DNA of 64,000 nt, from assembly GCF_910592395.1 (NCBI RefSeq), contig NC_088321.1, positions 3,722,001 through 3,786,000 on the forward strand, given 5' to 3'. This DNA is from Lineus longissimus. Its lineage: Eukaryota; Nemertea; Pilidiophora; Heteronemertea; Lineidae. Within the stretch, counting starts at the first letter, position 1, and the number at the start of each line of letters is the position of its first letter. The notes beneath the pieces are model-generated. The model had not been told where the DNA came from, ran no database searches, and saw only the letters and a list, made by a program, of their open reading frames with translations. This document shows positions 22,840 to 35,440 of the stretch, piece by piece. The position numbers were made by a program, and so were the translations under genes.

Positions 22840-24420
22840 AAAAAGTACATGCTTCTCTCTAGAGCACGAGAAATCATTCTCACAATCCCTATTTGTATAA
22901 CAATATTACACGCTTCTAAAGAGTATACAATTCACACATTGGCCCAATATGTATCAAAATACGTGACGCAGTATACAGCAAAATTAACATAATGTCACAA
23001 GTATCTTGTTTAGCAGGATGCAATTGGAAATATATGTACGTAACTGATTAGCATCAATTCGTTTCCCATCAAATTGTCAAATGTTAAGCTGGTGAGATCT
23101 TTGCACTACCATCTTGGTCGTGAACTACAACGGAGATTTATGAACAGAACTTTTAACTCAAAATCGCCTTTCCTGGTCAATGTGTTGTTATGCTGTCCTG
23201 CGTCATGTATTAGTTACATGTTCTAGAGTACAAAAAGACATACTGTCCACATAGTTCAAGCATAAAAATCCTAAGATTCTAGAATATAATTAACACAATG
23301 GCCCATATGCATTGAATTGTACTCATCGTAGAATTCCATTTTCCACCAATAGTCTTATGGTTTGCGGACTTTTGCTTCTGGTTCAGAGCAACATTTCATT
23401 AAAGTGTTCCTTTTGTGAAACGTTCCTCTAAACACAAGGAGATTTTAAAATCAAACCGTATAAACACTTATATAAAAAGTTTCTAGAGGAAAGAAGGATA
23501 CCGACATCTGAATAGTCTTATGAGTGAGGTTTCGCTATCCCGTTACACCGAAAACGGTCCTCGTTCCCGTTCTCATTATCGGAAATATCAAAAACGGTTT
23601 CCTATTCCCCGTATAGAAATGCATGCAGGCATTCACAACCAAGATTTCGGCCTGTTTTATCATCAGCCCTCTTGGTTAACAAACCAACCTTTGTGTTGTT
23701 TCTCGCCAGTTTATCGCGTAAAAGAATGTATACCGCACAAATTTCTGGATGCTATTCTGAATCACGGTTCGGCAACTGGGTACCAAGGCCTGGTTGACAA
23801 AATCCGGTTTTGAGATCAAGAAAACCAGCTCAGAAATTGATGAAGTCATTCGCATCAGTCGATCAATCTCGGTTGATCGGTTCTTGGAACGGGACAGCAA
23901 AAACTCACTATTACTGTTGACTTCAGAGGAACGTTTTACAAGTGATCTTATCTGTGTAAAACTTTGCTCTCCGCTAGAATAAGCCGCGCCGAACAATGTA
24001 TAGGTGCAAGCTTCGAGAGCACAGAAATGGAATACCATTCATACAACGGCCCTAATGCATCAAGATAATAATAAGTTTCTCTAGAGTACAAATAGAAATA
24101 CAATTCACACAATGCAAGCAAAACATTACGTTTCTATGATACAATACGCATCAGAATATGTGACGCAGCCAGTAAAACATTGCATGTCGATTACCAGGTG
24201 AATTTTTGGATACAAATGCACTTGAAAATGGGAACTGCATTACTCAGCATGAATTATTCTCCCCAAAAATTATCAATTTTCAAACAAAGACGTCTTCACG
24301 TCACTCTGAATCTCACGAAATGGAGTTTTCAAAAAGAAACTGCAACCAAAAATTTGTTTTCTATTCGCTTTGACTCGTTTTACTGTCTGGGTCACACACT
24401 GATTAGGCCTAAAATATCAA
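22840..24420 (+). repeat. 1.75-kb tandem duplication, copy 2
   Basis: Direct repeat of the preceding unit. Differences include an insertion of roughly 60 bp near 23697-23755 (text with TTTATCGCGTAAAAG) and a deletion near the end. The level of substitution indicates a fairly recent duplication. Confidence 0.85.
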
Positions 24421-25105
24421 GCTTCACGAGCGTATAAGAAATACAGTTCTATCATTGTTAATACCGTATGCCTAAAACATCAAGCTTGACGACCATTCAC
24501 GATCATAAGAAATACAGTTCTATCATTGTTAATACCGTATGCCTAAAATATCAAGCTTGACGTCCATTCACGATCATAAGAAATACAGTTCTATCATTGT
24601 TAATACCGTATGCCTAAAATATCAAGCTTGACGACTATTCACGATCATAAGAAATACAGTTCTATCATTGTTGATACCGTATGCCTAAAATATCAAGCTT
24701 AACGTCCATTCACGATCATAAGAAATACAGTTCTATCATTGTTAATACCGTATGCCTAAAATATCAAGCTTGACGACTATTCACGATCATAAGAAGTACA
24801 GTTCTATCATTGTTGATACCGTATGCCTAAAATATCAAGCTTAGCGTCCATTCACGATCATAAGAAATACAGTTCTATCATTGTTAATACCGTATGCCTA
24901 AAACATCAAGCTTGACGTCCATTCACGATCATAAGAAATACAGTTCTCTCGTGGCCCATACTTTCATGACCTTGTGCCTTAAACATCAAGCCTCTCGAGC
25001 ATACATATAAGAAATACAGTTCTGTCATTGTCTATAACTAATATCTAAAATATCAAGCTTATATAAGAAATACAGTTTGCTCATTGCTGATACCGTATGC
25101 CTAAA
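24404..25105 (+). repeat. 71-bp satellite-like array
   Basis: Unit CGATCATAAGAAATACAG, then TTCTATCATTGTTAATACCG, then TATGCCTAAAATATCAAGCT and TGACGTCCATTCA. It repeats at 71-bp spacing from 24501 through 24927, with diverged units at both edges. AAGCTT occurs in each unit. Noncoding. Confidence 0.85.
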
Positions 25106-26711
25106 GTACATTATGCTTCTAGAGTATATGAAATATGATGCAGTACAATACATACAACACTGCTGATACAATATGAATGGGTTAGGGCAGGTTTCAACTA
25201 TCTGTTTCGTGTGGTGCAGCAGTCAATGCACACTCCTCACCCGACACTTGGTTAACATCTAAACATGATTTTGTTTGTAAGGATTCGACATTATCATGAC
25301 CAAGGATAACATACTGTTTGCAACAAAATCCTCTGTTCTCTAATCCCGCGATGGCAGGGTTCGTCGCTAGATTACCCATGTGAATCACTACAACCAGTGC
25401 GCGACGTCAATATTGATAACTCAAACAACTCGGAGGGACCAATAGTAATCATGCTGAAATATACAGCGATATGATACTCATTTTTTCATTTGCGAAGCAA
25501 TGCTAAAATCGGACCTTGAAATGTCTCAGGCAGAGTCGGGCAATATTTTGGAGGGTCATTTCACAACATTTCGTTGGTCGCCAGAACATTGAAATGCCAT
25601 AGATACGATCGACAGAAATCGAAACACGTATAGTTTCAATCGGTCTGCGTTATCGACGATTTGATGCCTAGAAATAGTCGGTAGAAATGTTCTCGAGGAA
25701 TCGACGTCAATTCTAAAATTTCGGCGTCAATTCGACGTTGATCTGGCGCTGATTCCTGACCTGGGATGGAACATAGAAGCTCACAATGACCACTGCACCA
25801 CGGAAACAACCATTTTGCCAAAGTTCGTAAAATGGAACAATTCTTTGGCTTCAATAAAACAAACACAGTTGAAAATACGCATAGTGTAATCTTGAAAAAC
25901 TGGGAAACATTTAACATGTCGTTATCATTTTGGGATATTGAATTACCGCTGGAATAGGCTGCACAAAACTCATGAAAACCATCACATCACCCTATCTGAT
26001 GTTTTCAACTTTAAAATACACTACGAACTTTATTTAAAAGGAAGTCCTTGTGACTTGTACACAAAAATAATTTCGAGGAAAAATATCTTTAAAATCGTAG
26101 CCCTTTCTCCCTTTTCTCCACATTCTAGTCGCCTACACTTGCCAGAGCACGTCTCATAATGTTTAATAGTATTACACTGGAGTATGAATAGAAATTCAAT
26201 ATAACTTAAGTTTCTTGGATACAAAAAGAAATCAAATTCAGCTTTGACAAATAATGATACTGTAGCTGTACAATATGGCCTGGCTCTTTATTTTTGCGAA
26301 TTCGGATGTAATCTCGTTTAATTCTAAGTGAAACTAAAAATTTGCAAAAATTTATTTTTATCGGAAAAACTGATATAAAATCGTCTACTCTTCTGCCAAA
26401 AAGTCCCCGAAAAACAAGTTCTTAGTTTTTCATTTCGTGAATCGCAAAAATATAGAGGCAAGCACATTTACAGGTTTACAATCTGCGTTAAAACATTAGA
26501 CCCAGTGCGTCTATATGCTACAGTTATTACATTACAATTCGCCTCTTTCTGATCTGCGCGCACCTCTCGAGGCGGAGCTCTCTTTTGGGGAAACTAGCCG
26601 ACTTATATAGCGTTTGATGTATCCGAATTATGAGCCCTAATCTTGTAACATCCATTAGCATGTTTGAAACATAATATGGAACAAATTACCTTCTTTGTTT
26701 GTCTCGTTATG
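25106..26711. other. no supported gene
   Basis: Short open frames only, none with a recognisable motif. A TTCTAGAGTATATGAAAT relative of the upstream duplicated unit occurs near 25112, so the edge of that repeat family probably extends here. Confidence 0.4.
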
Positions 26712-27182
26712 CACTGTCGGCAGAAGATATACCTGTATTTCCACTGTCGGCAGAAGAGATACCTGTATTTCCACTGTCGGCAGAAGAGATACCTGTATTT
26801 CCACTGTCGGCTGAAGCGATACCTGTATTTCCACTGTCGGCTGAAGAGATACCTGTATTTCCACTGTCGGCAGAAGAGATACCTGCAATTCCACTGTCGG
26901 CAGCAGTTATCAGTACTTCCACTGTCGGCTAAAGAGATGCTTGCATTTTAACTGTCGGCTAAAGAAAGACCAGCATTTCCACTGTCGGCTGAAGAGATAA
27001 CTTAAGTTTCACTGTCGGCTTATAGAGGAACCAGCTTTTCCGCTGGCGACTGAAGAGATACCTTCATTTCCACTGTAGGCTGAAGGGGTACCTGTTTTTC
27101 CACTGGCGGCTGACGAGGTACCTGCTTTTCCACTGTCGGCCTAAGAGAGACGGACATTTCCACTGTCGTCTGAAGTGATACC
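26712..27182 (+). repeat. 30-bp minisatellite (about 16 units)
   Basis: Unit CACTGTCGGCAGAAGAGATA followed by CCTGTATTTC, regular at the start and diverging toward the right end, with one single-base length change. The period is divisible by 3, so several frames stay open on both strands and read as 10-aa repeats. With no start, flanking or splice support they are not called proteins. Confidence 0.9.
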
Positions 27183-27790
27183 AGCGACTGAAACGCAAAG
27201 CAAGTAAACATCATACCAGTTTGTATTGTCTATGGTTTTAAAGAATGGAGAAGCACGATTCACTCATAAATACTTAACAAAATCAAGAGGATAACCCGTA
27301 TAATGGAATTAGATATTAATTTGATAACGAAATAATTTCCAATTTGGGGACGGAGATTTCAGCGTGAATGTTGTAATGTTGAGGCAACTGTGTAAAGGAT
27401 GCTGAAAGTCTACATTTGATGGACAATTGAAAAGAAAATACTTTAATATTTGTTAACAAGGGCTTCAGGGCCACGTCAAAACAGAGTATACAGAGTCAGC
27501 AGCCGATATCGGTAACATAATAAATATGGGAAATCCCCACCATCTCAGGGCAGTTATATTTAAAGGTTACCACCCTTCGTCAGTGCTGCAAAATCCGCGT
27601 CGAGTGCGAAATATACAACGTTTACCTAAATATGGTGAAATATGAAGGCTATCCATAGTGGCCTACTGGACTTTGCGCAAAGAAAGCAACCAACGTAACG
27701 GTCCCTAGGTATTGTTATTTTCCTTAGACAATACACAGCCTGGTCATCCTAGGGTCGTGCTTACATGGGAAGTTATCATTGCAAAAGAAG

Positions 27791-28020
27791 GCCAAACGCA
27801 AGCTTGAGTCAAGCAGCATACATGTCGAGCAAGTCGAGCACATACAAGCCATGACACAGAACACATTAGGTTTTATAAAATGGATTGGCAGGCGAATTAG
27901 CGAAGGCATACATTTTTAGTTGCAGGTGATTCACTGCCAGTTAAAGGGACTATTATTTTGTCACATTAGATACAGTTTGGAATATGAATGTAGCCAAGTT
28001 CATGGGGATGGATAGGTGAC
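27791..28020 (+). repeat. 230-bp perfect tandem duplication, unit 1
   Basis: GCCAAACGCAAGCTTGAGTC to GGATAGGTGAC is followed by an apparently identical second unit. Confidence 0.92.
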
Positions 28021-28250
28021 GCCAAACGCAAGCTTGAGTCAAGCAGCATACATGTCGAGCAAGTCGAGCACATACAAGCCATGACACAGAACACATTAGG
28101 TTTTATAAAATGGATTGGCAGGCGAATTAGCGAAGGCATACATTTTTAGTTGCAGGTGATTCACTGCCAGTTAAAGGGACTATTATTTTGTCACATTAGA
28201 TACAGTTTGGAATATGAATGTAGCCAAGTTCATGGGGATGGATAGGTGAC
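28021..28250 (+). repeat. 230-bp perfect tandem duplication, unit 2
   Basis: No difference from unit 1 was seen by eye. The identity means either a very recent duplication or an assembly artefact. Confidence 0.92.
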
Positions 28251-28994
28251 GCCAGCATCTAACCGAGCATATATTTGCCTTGGCCATAGAGGGCGCTACC
28301 AGTGCAAATCACTGGCAATTAAAGGGACTAGCATATGACATAAGGGTAGTTTGGAATATCAATTTCGCCTGGTTCATGGGGATCGATAGGAGGCGCCAGC
28401 ATCTAACTAAGCATACATTTGCCGCTATGATCATGAATAGAGGGGCTAACGTGCAAATCACTGGGACTATTATCTTGCGACATGGGGATGGATAGCTGGC
28501 GCCAGCGTGGCAGATGGACCACACCAAAGAGTACATCTCAAGATAAACCATAACCGAAGCACTACACTGTCCACTGGAGGTATTCTGTGGCCGTGTTAGC
28601 CCCTGGTTTAATTTACTAGGAACAGAACCTGAAGCGGTCAAATATAATGGTCGCTCCCCAATTAGGCTTGTTGCGTTGCGTTGCTTTCTTTGCGCAAAGT
28701 CCAGTAAGCCTTTCATCAAAAGCAAAATGGCCAAGCGTGAGATGTTATGTCTGGTACTCTCATCAGTGAGTGAAAGTCGATTCATTAGCGACAGTGAACA
28801 TGGCCAGGCTTGGAGATTTGGGAATTCACGACAATACAGTGCAGTGCAGACCATTTATTTACTCAAGAAAAATCTAATTTAGAAAATGTAAAAACAGCAC
28901 ATAACAGCTCATCTGCGGCAATGTGATACATATTATATTCAACATTTACGATATTACCATGCACTAGGGAGGAAAGAAAGGAAAGAATTCGAAT

Positions 28995-29075
28995 TATGTC
29001 AAGCGTATTTTATTAAAATAGGTATAATTAGCGTATTTTATCAAAATACGCAAAATAGAACTTCTTGACATGATT
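28995..29075. repeat. small palindromic repeat
   Basis: ATGTCAAGCGTATTTTATT near 28996 and CTTGACAT near 29066 are inverted ends. Inside, GCGTATTTTATCAAAATACGC forms a near-perfect hairpin. Confidence 0.45.
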
Positions 29076-30503
29076 ATTCTGGTTCTTTTCTCCTTTTCCG
29101 CTCTTTCAATCGGCGTCGCCTAGCGGTCTCGGGTATCCAAAACGACTCATTTTAAGCTTTGGAGAACTTTTGTTTTGTAAAATTTGGATGAAATTTGAAG
29201 CAACCTAACGTATATGCTATGTTGTATGTGTAAAGTGTGTAGTAAATATCTAACTGTCACTGGCTCATCTATTGTGAATCTCAATTCAATGAGTTACTAT
29301 AGAGTACAAAATGAAATATAATGATTCATTAGCCCAGCGCATGATCCATACAAAACCTCCAGAAAGCCCTCCACTGGTCGCAGTGGTTGATAGGGTGAGG
29401 GACGAGGCCGGTCCACTTCGTCCGGACTGTAAGTATATTATGCTCGGGTTGCTCAGGAATGGCTCACTGGGGCAGATCTCTTTGCTTTTGCTTTCGGCAT
29501 GGTCCAGCTGTGTTTCCAACAGTTGAAATGGCTGAAACCTCGTGTGTAGATGAATATAACGGTAAGTGACTGCATCCTCTCTTCCACCAGGTCTGCTGAC
29601 TGAGCATGCACAGAGGGTAAAACCGTCGTGGCGCACTGAATAACCACAGGTAGCTCATAAGTTTTATTTTTGATTAATTCCTTTCCGTAACAAAAACAAG
29701 AAGAATTCACACCAAGGAGTCCAAAATATACCACCGAACACTTACAACTCATTGACCGATTTAAAGGGAAAAGGTACTAGCCAATATGCATCGTAGTCAG
29801 GCGGGGGGGGGGGGGGGGGCAAGAGGCATGTATAGGCCAAAGGAGACAAGGGGGTAATAGATAGTGGCCAAGCGTAGGTGTAAAAAGTAGTATGATGATT
29901 ATGACTTATAGTGCGACATGAAACCAAGGTAATGGTTCAGTTAAATTGTTGCATCAACTTTTGTTCAGTAATTCTCTTTTGTGTAGTGTCAGTATTATAA
30001 AGTGATCCCTTCAGAACAGAGACTTTCATGTCATCAAGAGAAGGCCCAGGTTTATTTGAATGTCCACCGATAGGAAGAAGTGTTTTTGCGCCTGATGGAT
30101 TGTGTATGAGCACAATGACCAAATGGGGGTTTAGGCCAAATGGAGTGGGAATGAGGCCTGTTTAATCGGTCTGAGCCCTATATCCAAAATGTGAGGGATC
30201 TGGAATGCACAGATGGCTATATTGTACAAAAATTTTTTTTTGGAATATATCCACCATCAAGAGAAAAGGTAAAAAAATCTGAAAATATTGCATGCCGACC
30301 ACCAGTTATTGCTTTGTAATTGTAATTCACGTCATTCCCGCCAGTGCCCACAGCTGTTCGGATATATTCTGTGGTCACTTGTGTTCGGCATTTGTGGTCA
30401 ATTGCAACCCGGGCAATGGGCCTATCTATGATTGATTGACCATGAAAGCCGAAAACGGCATTGAAATAAATATTTGAAAAGAGAACACCTGCGCGACGAA
30501 ATG

Positions 30504-32360
30504 AATTAAATCTGCATGTAAATCAGGGGTTGAGAGTATGGGACCGAACATCCCACGAAAACGAGAGGCATTTTCAGTCAAAGCGACGCATTTTCTGTCG
30601 TCCGCTAACGAAAACAAAATAAATTTGAAGTTTATCCCCTTCGACCAGAAAAGAGCTCCAGGAATGATGGGACCCCACATCCCGGAAAGGACCAAACATC
30701 CAAGCAATGGCAGACGAAAATCATTTTGATAAGTTTTTTTTTGTATTAGTCCTTCATACAAGGTCATAGTCGTCTTAGAGAACGTTAGTCACAAAACTGG
30801 CACCATCAAGCAAAGCATTACTCATTGAGCAATATGATAATGCCAATTATGTTACGTATATACATCGCAGAAATCGGGAATTTCAATAGTTTTCTCGGCC
30901 TCCAAATCTTTTATCGAGGGTATATATTCAAGTGTGACGAACAGCGATCCTAATTTATTTGACGTAGTCAAAACGATTACTTAGACGCTATCTTTCCGAA
31001 TTGTCCAGTGCATCACACTCAGTAGCCCTGCTGGCACGGCATGATATTTTACCAGTCTATTTTTTAATTCATTTTTTCACATCAATTATTATTTTACCCA
31101 TTTTTATTTCAAATTGTTCAGTTTGGCTATGATCTTTTTTATAAAAGTGCACTGGATTATTTTGAAATCGAAAAAATAATTACCATCTTAATCGAAAATA
31201 CTGTCAAATGGACTCTCCAAGCAGCTAGGTAGGCAAGATAAAGTTATCCAAACATGAAGTCATCAAAACTAATCACGCTTCTCTTGTAAGGGGGATGTAT
31301 TTAGTGGTGAATCAAAATGACCTTGTGGCGCCCTTACTATAAGTCACCAAAAAGATGGCTAATTTAACCTCCCATCTCCTGCCTATTGTCCCCTTAAACC
31401 CAGGGGGAGTCCAGTCCAGCGATATAGATAATAAGAAATCCATTGGCAATACAGGCGCAGAGAGCAGATGGTTTTACCAATGAATTTGTTGATTCATCTA
31501 TTCATGAAATTAAAGAGATCTTTTCGGACAGTTTCTAAAGTTATGATGACCAAACTGTTCTAAAAAGTGCCTAAAATGCGTTTTAGTATAATTCTGCTAA
31601 TAGCCCCCGAAAATGATAAGAATAGACATGGATGAAGTTTGAAACAAGAGCATTAAGGAGCCTATTAACTAAAAGGCTAGGGGTTTTTTTGGGGGGGGGG
31701 GGGACGTCACATTACATTCGATTTATCTAAAAATGAAAATAGATTGGTCAGGATAGACTTGAACCCATGACTTTGGAATCACTGTTGGCAGTGTGAACGC
31801 CTAGGCAAACGAGTAACTTCGTCAGAAGGTCATCACAAGTCGTCATTAAACAGCATTAGTTGACATAATTTCGCTGTTCGTCACACTTGAATACCCTCGA
31901 TATACATTTTTGAGGCCGACCATCGGGAATGGGCACATCAGATTACATCATATAACCCATTCTCAAAAGCAATTTCGGGCGGATCTTATCCACATAAATG
32001 GGTAATCCCACAACCCACCATAGGCTAGCCTGCCCATCGGGAATGGGCACATTAGATTACCCACGATGGGTACATCATATAACCCATTCTCATAAGCATT
32101 TTCGGGCGGATATTACCCATCGGTTTTTACAGTGAATGCTTGGATGTTAAATCCGCAGATTCCGGGATATTTTGTCCCATTCCGGGATGTGCGGTCTCAT
32201 CATTCCTGGAGCTCTTTGCTGTTCGAAGGGGATAAAACTTCAAATTTATTTTCTTTCCGTTAGCAGACGACAGAAAAATGCCTCTCTTCGACTGAAAAAG
32301 CCTCGTTTTTTGTGGAATGTTCGGTCCCAACCCCCAACCCCTGTAAATGGCGTTAATTAA
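30504..32360. mobile_element. 1.86-kb foldback element
   Basis: Long imperfect inverted arms. At 30504-30700, AATCAGGGGTTGAGAGTATGGG and ACCGAACATCCCAC match the reverse complement of 32140-32360 (GTTCGGTCCCAACCCC...). An inner pair, TCGAGGGTATATATTCAAGT and GTGACGAACAGCGA (about 30914-30950), matches inverted text at about 31868-31905. No transposase is visible. A short tandem block with CATCGGGAATGGGCACAT and TTTCGGGCGGAT lies at 31920-32115. The plus-strand frame at 30538 and the minus-strand frame at 32330 encode similar peptides only because they are the two arms. Confidence 0.7.
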
Positions 32361-32457
32361 GCATTATTTCAGAGGACTGCCACTTATCAGAAGAGCTTGC
32401 AGTATGTGAACCCCAAACTTAAAGTTGTACCCCAGATCATAGGCATTGCAAAGTTCG

Positions 32458-33163
32458 TTCCAGGCGCAGGTTTGACGTCCGCTTCACACGTGTATTTTTG
32501 GGTGTGTACACTCAAGGGACAAAAGGGACAAATCGACTGCTTTGCGCCGTTATGACCCTGTTTTTTTCCAAAATTGAAAATTACATTAAATCTCATGGCA
32601 GTAAGCTTATGTGCCAGAAAAAAATTCCCTCCGAGTATAAGGGGCGCGAACTTGGCGAAGTACAAGTACAACCACTGCAGGAAGAGGTAATCAGCTGGAT
32701 TCCACTTCTTTTTCGTTAAACTAAGCTCTCACTTAATCCATCAGATGCCAGTGCCAGGTGTGACACACAAGGCATCACCCCCAGATGCATGCTGAGACCA
32801 AACTACTGCAACCAGATACACAAACCTTCCAATTTGTATCGAGGCAGAGTCCTAAGAGAGCTTTCTTATTAGTTTCGATACCAGTAGGCTGCTTCACATT
32901 TGATACCACCTAGATTCAGCAAACGGTCAAAAATCAGGCAAAAATATTCAAGTGTTTTGCAAAGTTTGCGCCCAATATACTCCGAGGGAAAGATTCCCAG
33001 GCACATATAAGCTATTATAGACAATTAATGTACTTTTAAATTTTAGAAAAAAAAATCCAGGATCAAAACGGCGCAAAGCGGTCTATTTGTCCGCTGAATG
33101 GATAACACCCAAAAATGTATGTGTAAAGTGGGACGTCAAACCAGGACCTGGTGTGATCAACAG
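32458..33163. mobile_element. 0.7-kb foldback element
   Basis: Arms of about 200 bp: 32458-32665 (CCAGGCGCAGGTTTGACGTC ... CTTTGCGCCGTT ... TCCCTCCGAGTATAAGGGGC) and 32955-33163 in inverse orientation (GCCCAATATACTCCGAGGGA ... AACGGCGCAAAGCGG ... GACGTCAAACCAGGACCTGG). The ends align as CCAGGxxCxGGTTTGACGTC. No coding region. Confidence 0.75.
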
Positions 33164-33785
33164 GGAATCTGAGACGAAATCAGGGAAACTGAGACTATTT
33201 AGAACTCAGTGAATGAACTCGTGCCGTTTTTTTTCGCCGTCGCGGCCCGCGGCGCGGTTTTGGTGTGAACGACCTGCCCTGAGAAAGAGGTTGCTTGTTC
33301 GAGGATTTCACATGATATTTATTTATGATGATGTCATAGAAATAGGCTGCAGACTGAGCCCCAGTCCTCTTTTTTCTATCCATCCTCTCATTCCTCTTCC
33401 GATTATTTCAACATGGCCGCGATGTCAGTGGATGTACCAATATTTCGCTATCTGGAGAATTGCCGGCAACCAAAAGATTATCACTTGTAAATATCATAAA
33501 CAACATCACTCGAATGGAAAGTTGGGCTAGTGTCTTATAAGAATGTAATCGGCAAGGTTTGTGCATCATCGAAAGTCTTCTGACCTAATTTTACACCATG
33601 GGCCGATAGCGACTGCGACTGATTTTTCAAGCGGGGGGGGATAACATTATTCAATTGTTACAAAATATTGCATGCATACTGGTTCAGGAAAAATCAATCT
33701 CTGCCTCTCTACAGAACATACATCATCCTTCCTCCACTCAAAATACTTCAGCACACCATGATAGAACCGCAGCAGTGATCCCTGC

Positions 33786-34119
33786 TTATACCCGTTTTAG
33801 AGTTTTCCTGACTTCAGTCGCTTTGTCTATGTCATTAGGATTGTACTTGTAATTCTTACCGTGTGAGACGACCGAATAAGTTTCAACATGATAGTGTAAC
33901 TTACGCAACTTATCTTCGAGAAGGTCATCGGCAGATGCTCGATCTTTAGGGACCAAAATGAAGGTCTTCTTGAGGAAATCTTTCACATCACCAGGAACAT
34001 TTTCAGCAACGGGAGGAGCCTCACCATTTCCAATCCTAAACATCAGATTTCCTGCATTTATAGACTCACTCCATGGACGAGTTCCCTTGGCCATTTCCAA
34101 CACAACACAGCCAACGCTC
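33786..34119 (-). CDS. kinase gene exon G (last; C-lobe and tail)
   Basis: Acceptor TATCCACAG, then G completing the Trp codon of DIW, then SVGCVVLEMAKGTRPW (helix F and G region), FLKKTFILVPKDRASADDLL (helix I, with the conserved Arg of the C-lobe) and a 40-residue basic tail to TAA. The DFLxKTFxxxPKDRxSAxxLL pattern is typical of MAP3K-like kinases. No AATAAA was recognised just downstream. Confidence 0.9.
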
Positions 34120-34243
34120 CTGTGGATAGGATACACACTTGATTTAGCATCGGGTGAATTATAACACCATACATAAAATTTAAAAGGCGATCATGTTGCT
34201 GCCGTGTGGCTATGGCAGAGTTTTGTCTATGAGGAAGATCAGT

Positions 34244-34335
34244 GGCGTAGTGGTTAGAGCACCGGGCTCATAATCAGGAGATCGTGGGTCAACCTCGTTT
34301 ACCCGAGGTCATTTCGTGCTCCTATACATGCTTCC
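34244..34335 (+). repeat. tRNA-derived SINE head
   Basis: GTGGCGTAGTGGTTAGAGCA (A box) and CGGGCTCATAATCAGG (anticodon arm with CAT, tRNA-Met-like), followed by a damaged B box (GTGGGTCAACCTC). The T-arm and acceptor stem do not pair, so this is a SINE relic and not a functional tRNA. Confidence 0.55.
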
Positions 34336-35149
34336 CAAAATTGGTGGCTTGCATTGGAACTAACTTTTTCCCCCTTGTCCGTCATTAAAGGCATTCAAGT
34401 GTGTTGGTCAACCATGTCTATCTCCTTTGTCCCTCCACCATAAGGCCTAGTTTCCCCTTATGACATCACTATTTCGGACACTCAGCGCCCCATTTCTGGA
34501 AAGGTGTATAGTCACTTGCACTGCACCTGGTATCATGTTGAGTTAAAACATATTTGATTGGTCAAAGAATAACGTTTGACATGCAAATAAGATGTAAATA
34601 ATGATTTGACACTTGGCATATTCATGGCATATTGAATCGTTGAAAAGGGCGACTTATCAGTCTACATAACCATTTACCCTAATGCGATCACAAATCATAT
34701 GACGGCATAATAGAACTTCATGGGCACGGATAATATGAGCTAATGCTGATATAAAAAATCAATTTCCTCTACAAAAAAATTGCGTCATTTAGTCGGGCCA
34801 TGCGGGAACTCCAAGCAAAAAGAACCGAAGAAGGTGCACGTGTCACAAATGCCAAATCGGGCGAGCACTGTGAAAATATTATTTCGAAATCCCTTTTGAT
34901 CATTTATTTTCATATCTAAGTATAAGGCTTCTTTATCTGTATTCACCTTGAGATAATTGCTCAATTTTACAATTATTTGGCCGGCTGCAAACAGTTTTAG
35001 TCATGATGAAACAGTGCTGACAGGTAGGGCCCGAATAGATCAGATCAGAGGTTAGACATGCTACGTCACCCACAGATTCTGGCGATGACGCGACATGTGT
35101 CGTATAGGTGTTTCCAGGGAATACGGTGAAACCCTTTTGAATGCTAATC

Positions 35150-35375
35150 AATTAGACCCCAGATGTAGAGGTTGGTCGTGGGGTCGATTCTCGGAAGGGT
35201 CACCGCTGTTTCGTCTTTGTGTCCATGAGCAAGGCATTTTAACCTACTTGCTTCTCGCCACCCTAGAGTAAATGGGTACCTAGCTTGCAGAGATGGCAAA
35301 CTATGAATCTTAGTCCTGAGCGCTGTAAAGCTGCAGCTCGGACCTGTGATACTCCAACAGAGTAGAGCTTGAATC
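35150..35375 (+). repeat. SINE-like repeat
   Basis: GTGGGGTCGATTCTCGGAAG resembles a B box plus downstream arm. It is followed by GTCTTTGTGTCCATGAGCAA GGCATTTTAACC and AAATGGGTACCTAGC, a text block common in tRNA-derived SINEs of marine deuterostomes. The 5' head is not preserved. Confidence 0.5.
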
Positions 35376-35440
35376 ATGAATGTGAACCAGCGGACAGTCA
35401 TGACAGTGCCCACATGTATGACCATAGCGGGGCTTGTGGT

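Larger units (their letters stand above)
27640..28725. repeat. inverted-repeat-bounded block
   Basis: CTACTGGACTTTGCGCAAAG plus AAAGCAAC at about 27661-27690 recurs inverted at about 28679-28712 (CTTTGCGCAAAGTCCAGTAA). Between them lie the 230-bp direct duplication and diverged partial copies to about 28505, each with the text CATGGGGATGGATAG and GCCAGC. Probably one foldback element whose interior has expanded. A 181-aa minus-strand frame (28309-28854) runs across it but shows no domain. Confidence 0.55.

Noticed and set aside
24404-25105. CRISPR-like regular spacing
   Set aside because: The whole 71-bp unit repeats with no unique spacers, in a eukaryotic genome. It is a satellite.
26664-26951. 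HCRQKRYLYF-type repeat proteins on both strands
   Set aside because: By-product of the 30-bp minisatellite.
28309-28854. 181-aa minus-strand protein
   Set aside because: Runs across diverged repeats inside an inverted-repeat block and has no recognisable motif.
29311-29431. possible exon (QRMIHTKPPESPPLVAVVD followed by GTAAGT)
   Set aside because: Good donor and non-repetitive peptide, but no partner exon, no recognisable family and a weak acceptor.
31735-31830. tRNA gene on the minus strand
   Set aside because: A B-box-like GGGTTCAAGTC is present, but no A box at the right distance and no cloverleaf; probably SINE debris.
34244-34335. functional tRNA-Met(CAT)
   Set aside because: T-arm and acceptor stems do not pair; the text continues as a dispersed repeat.
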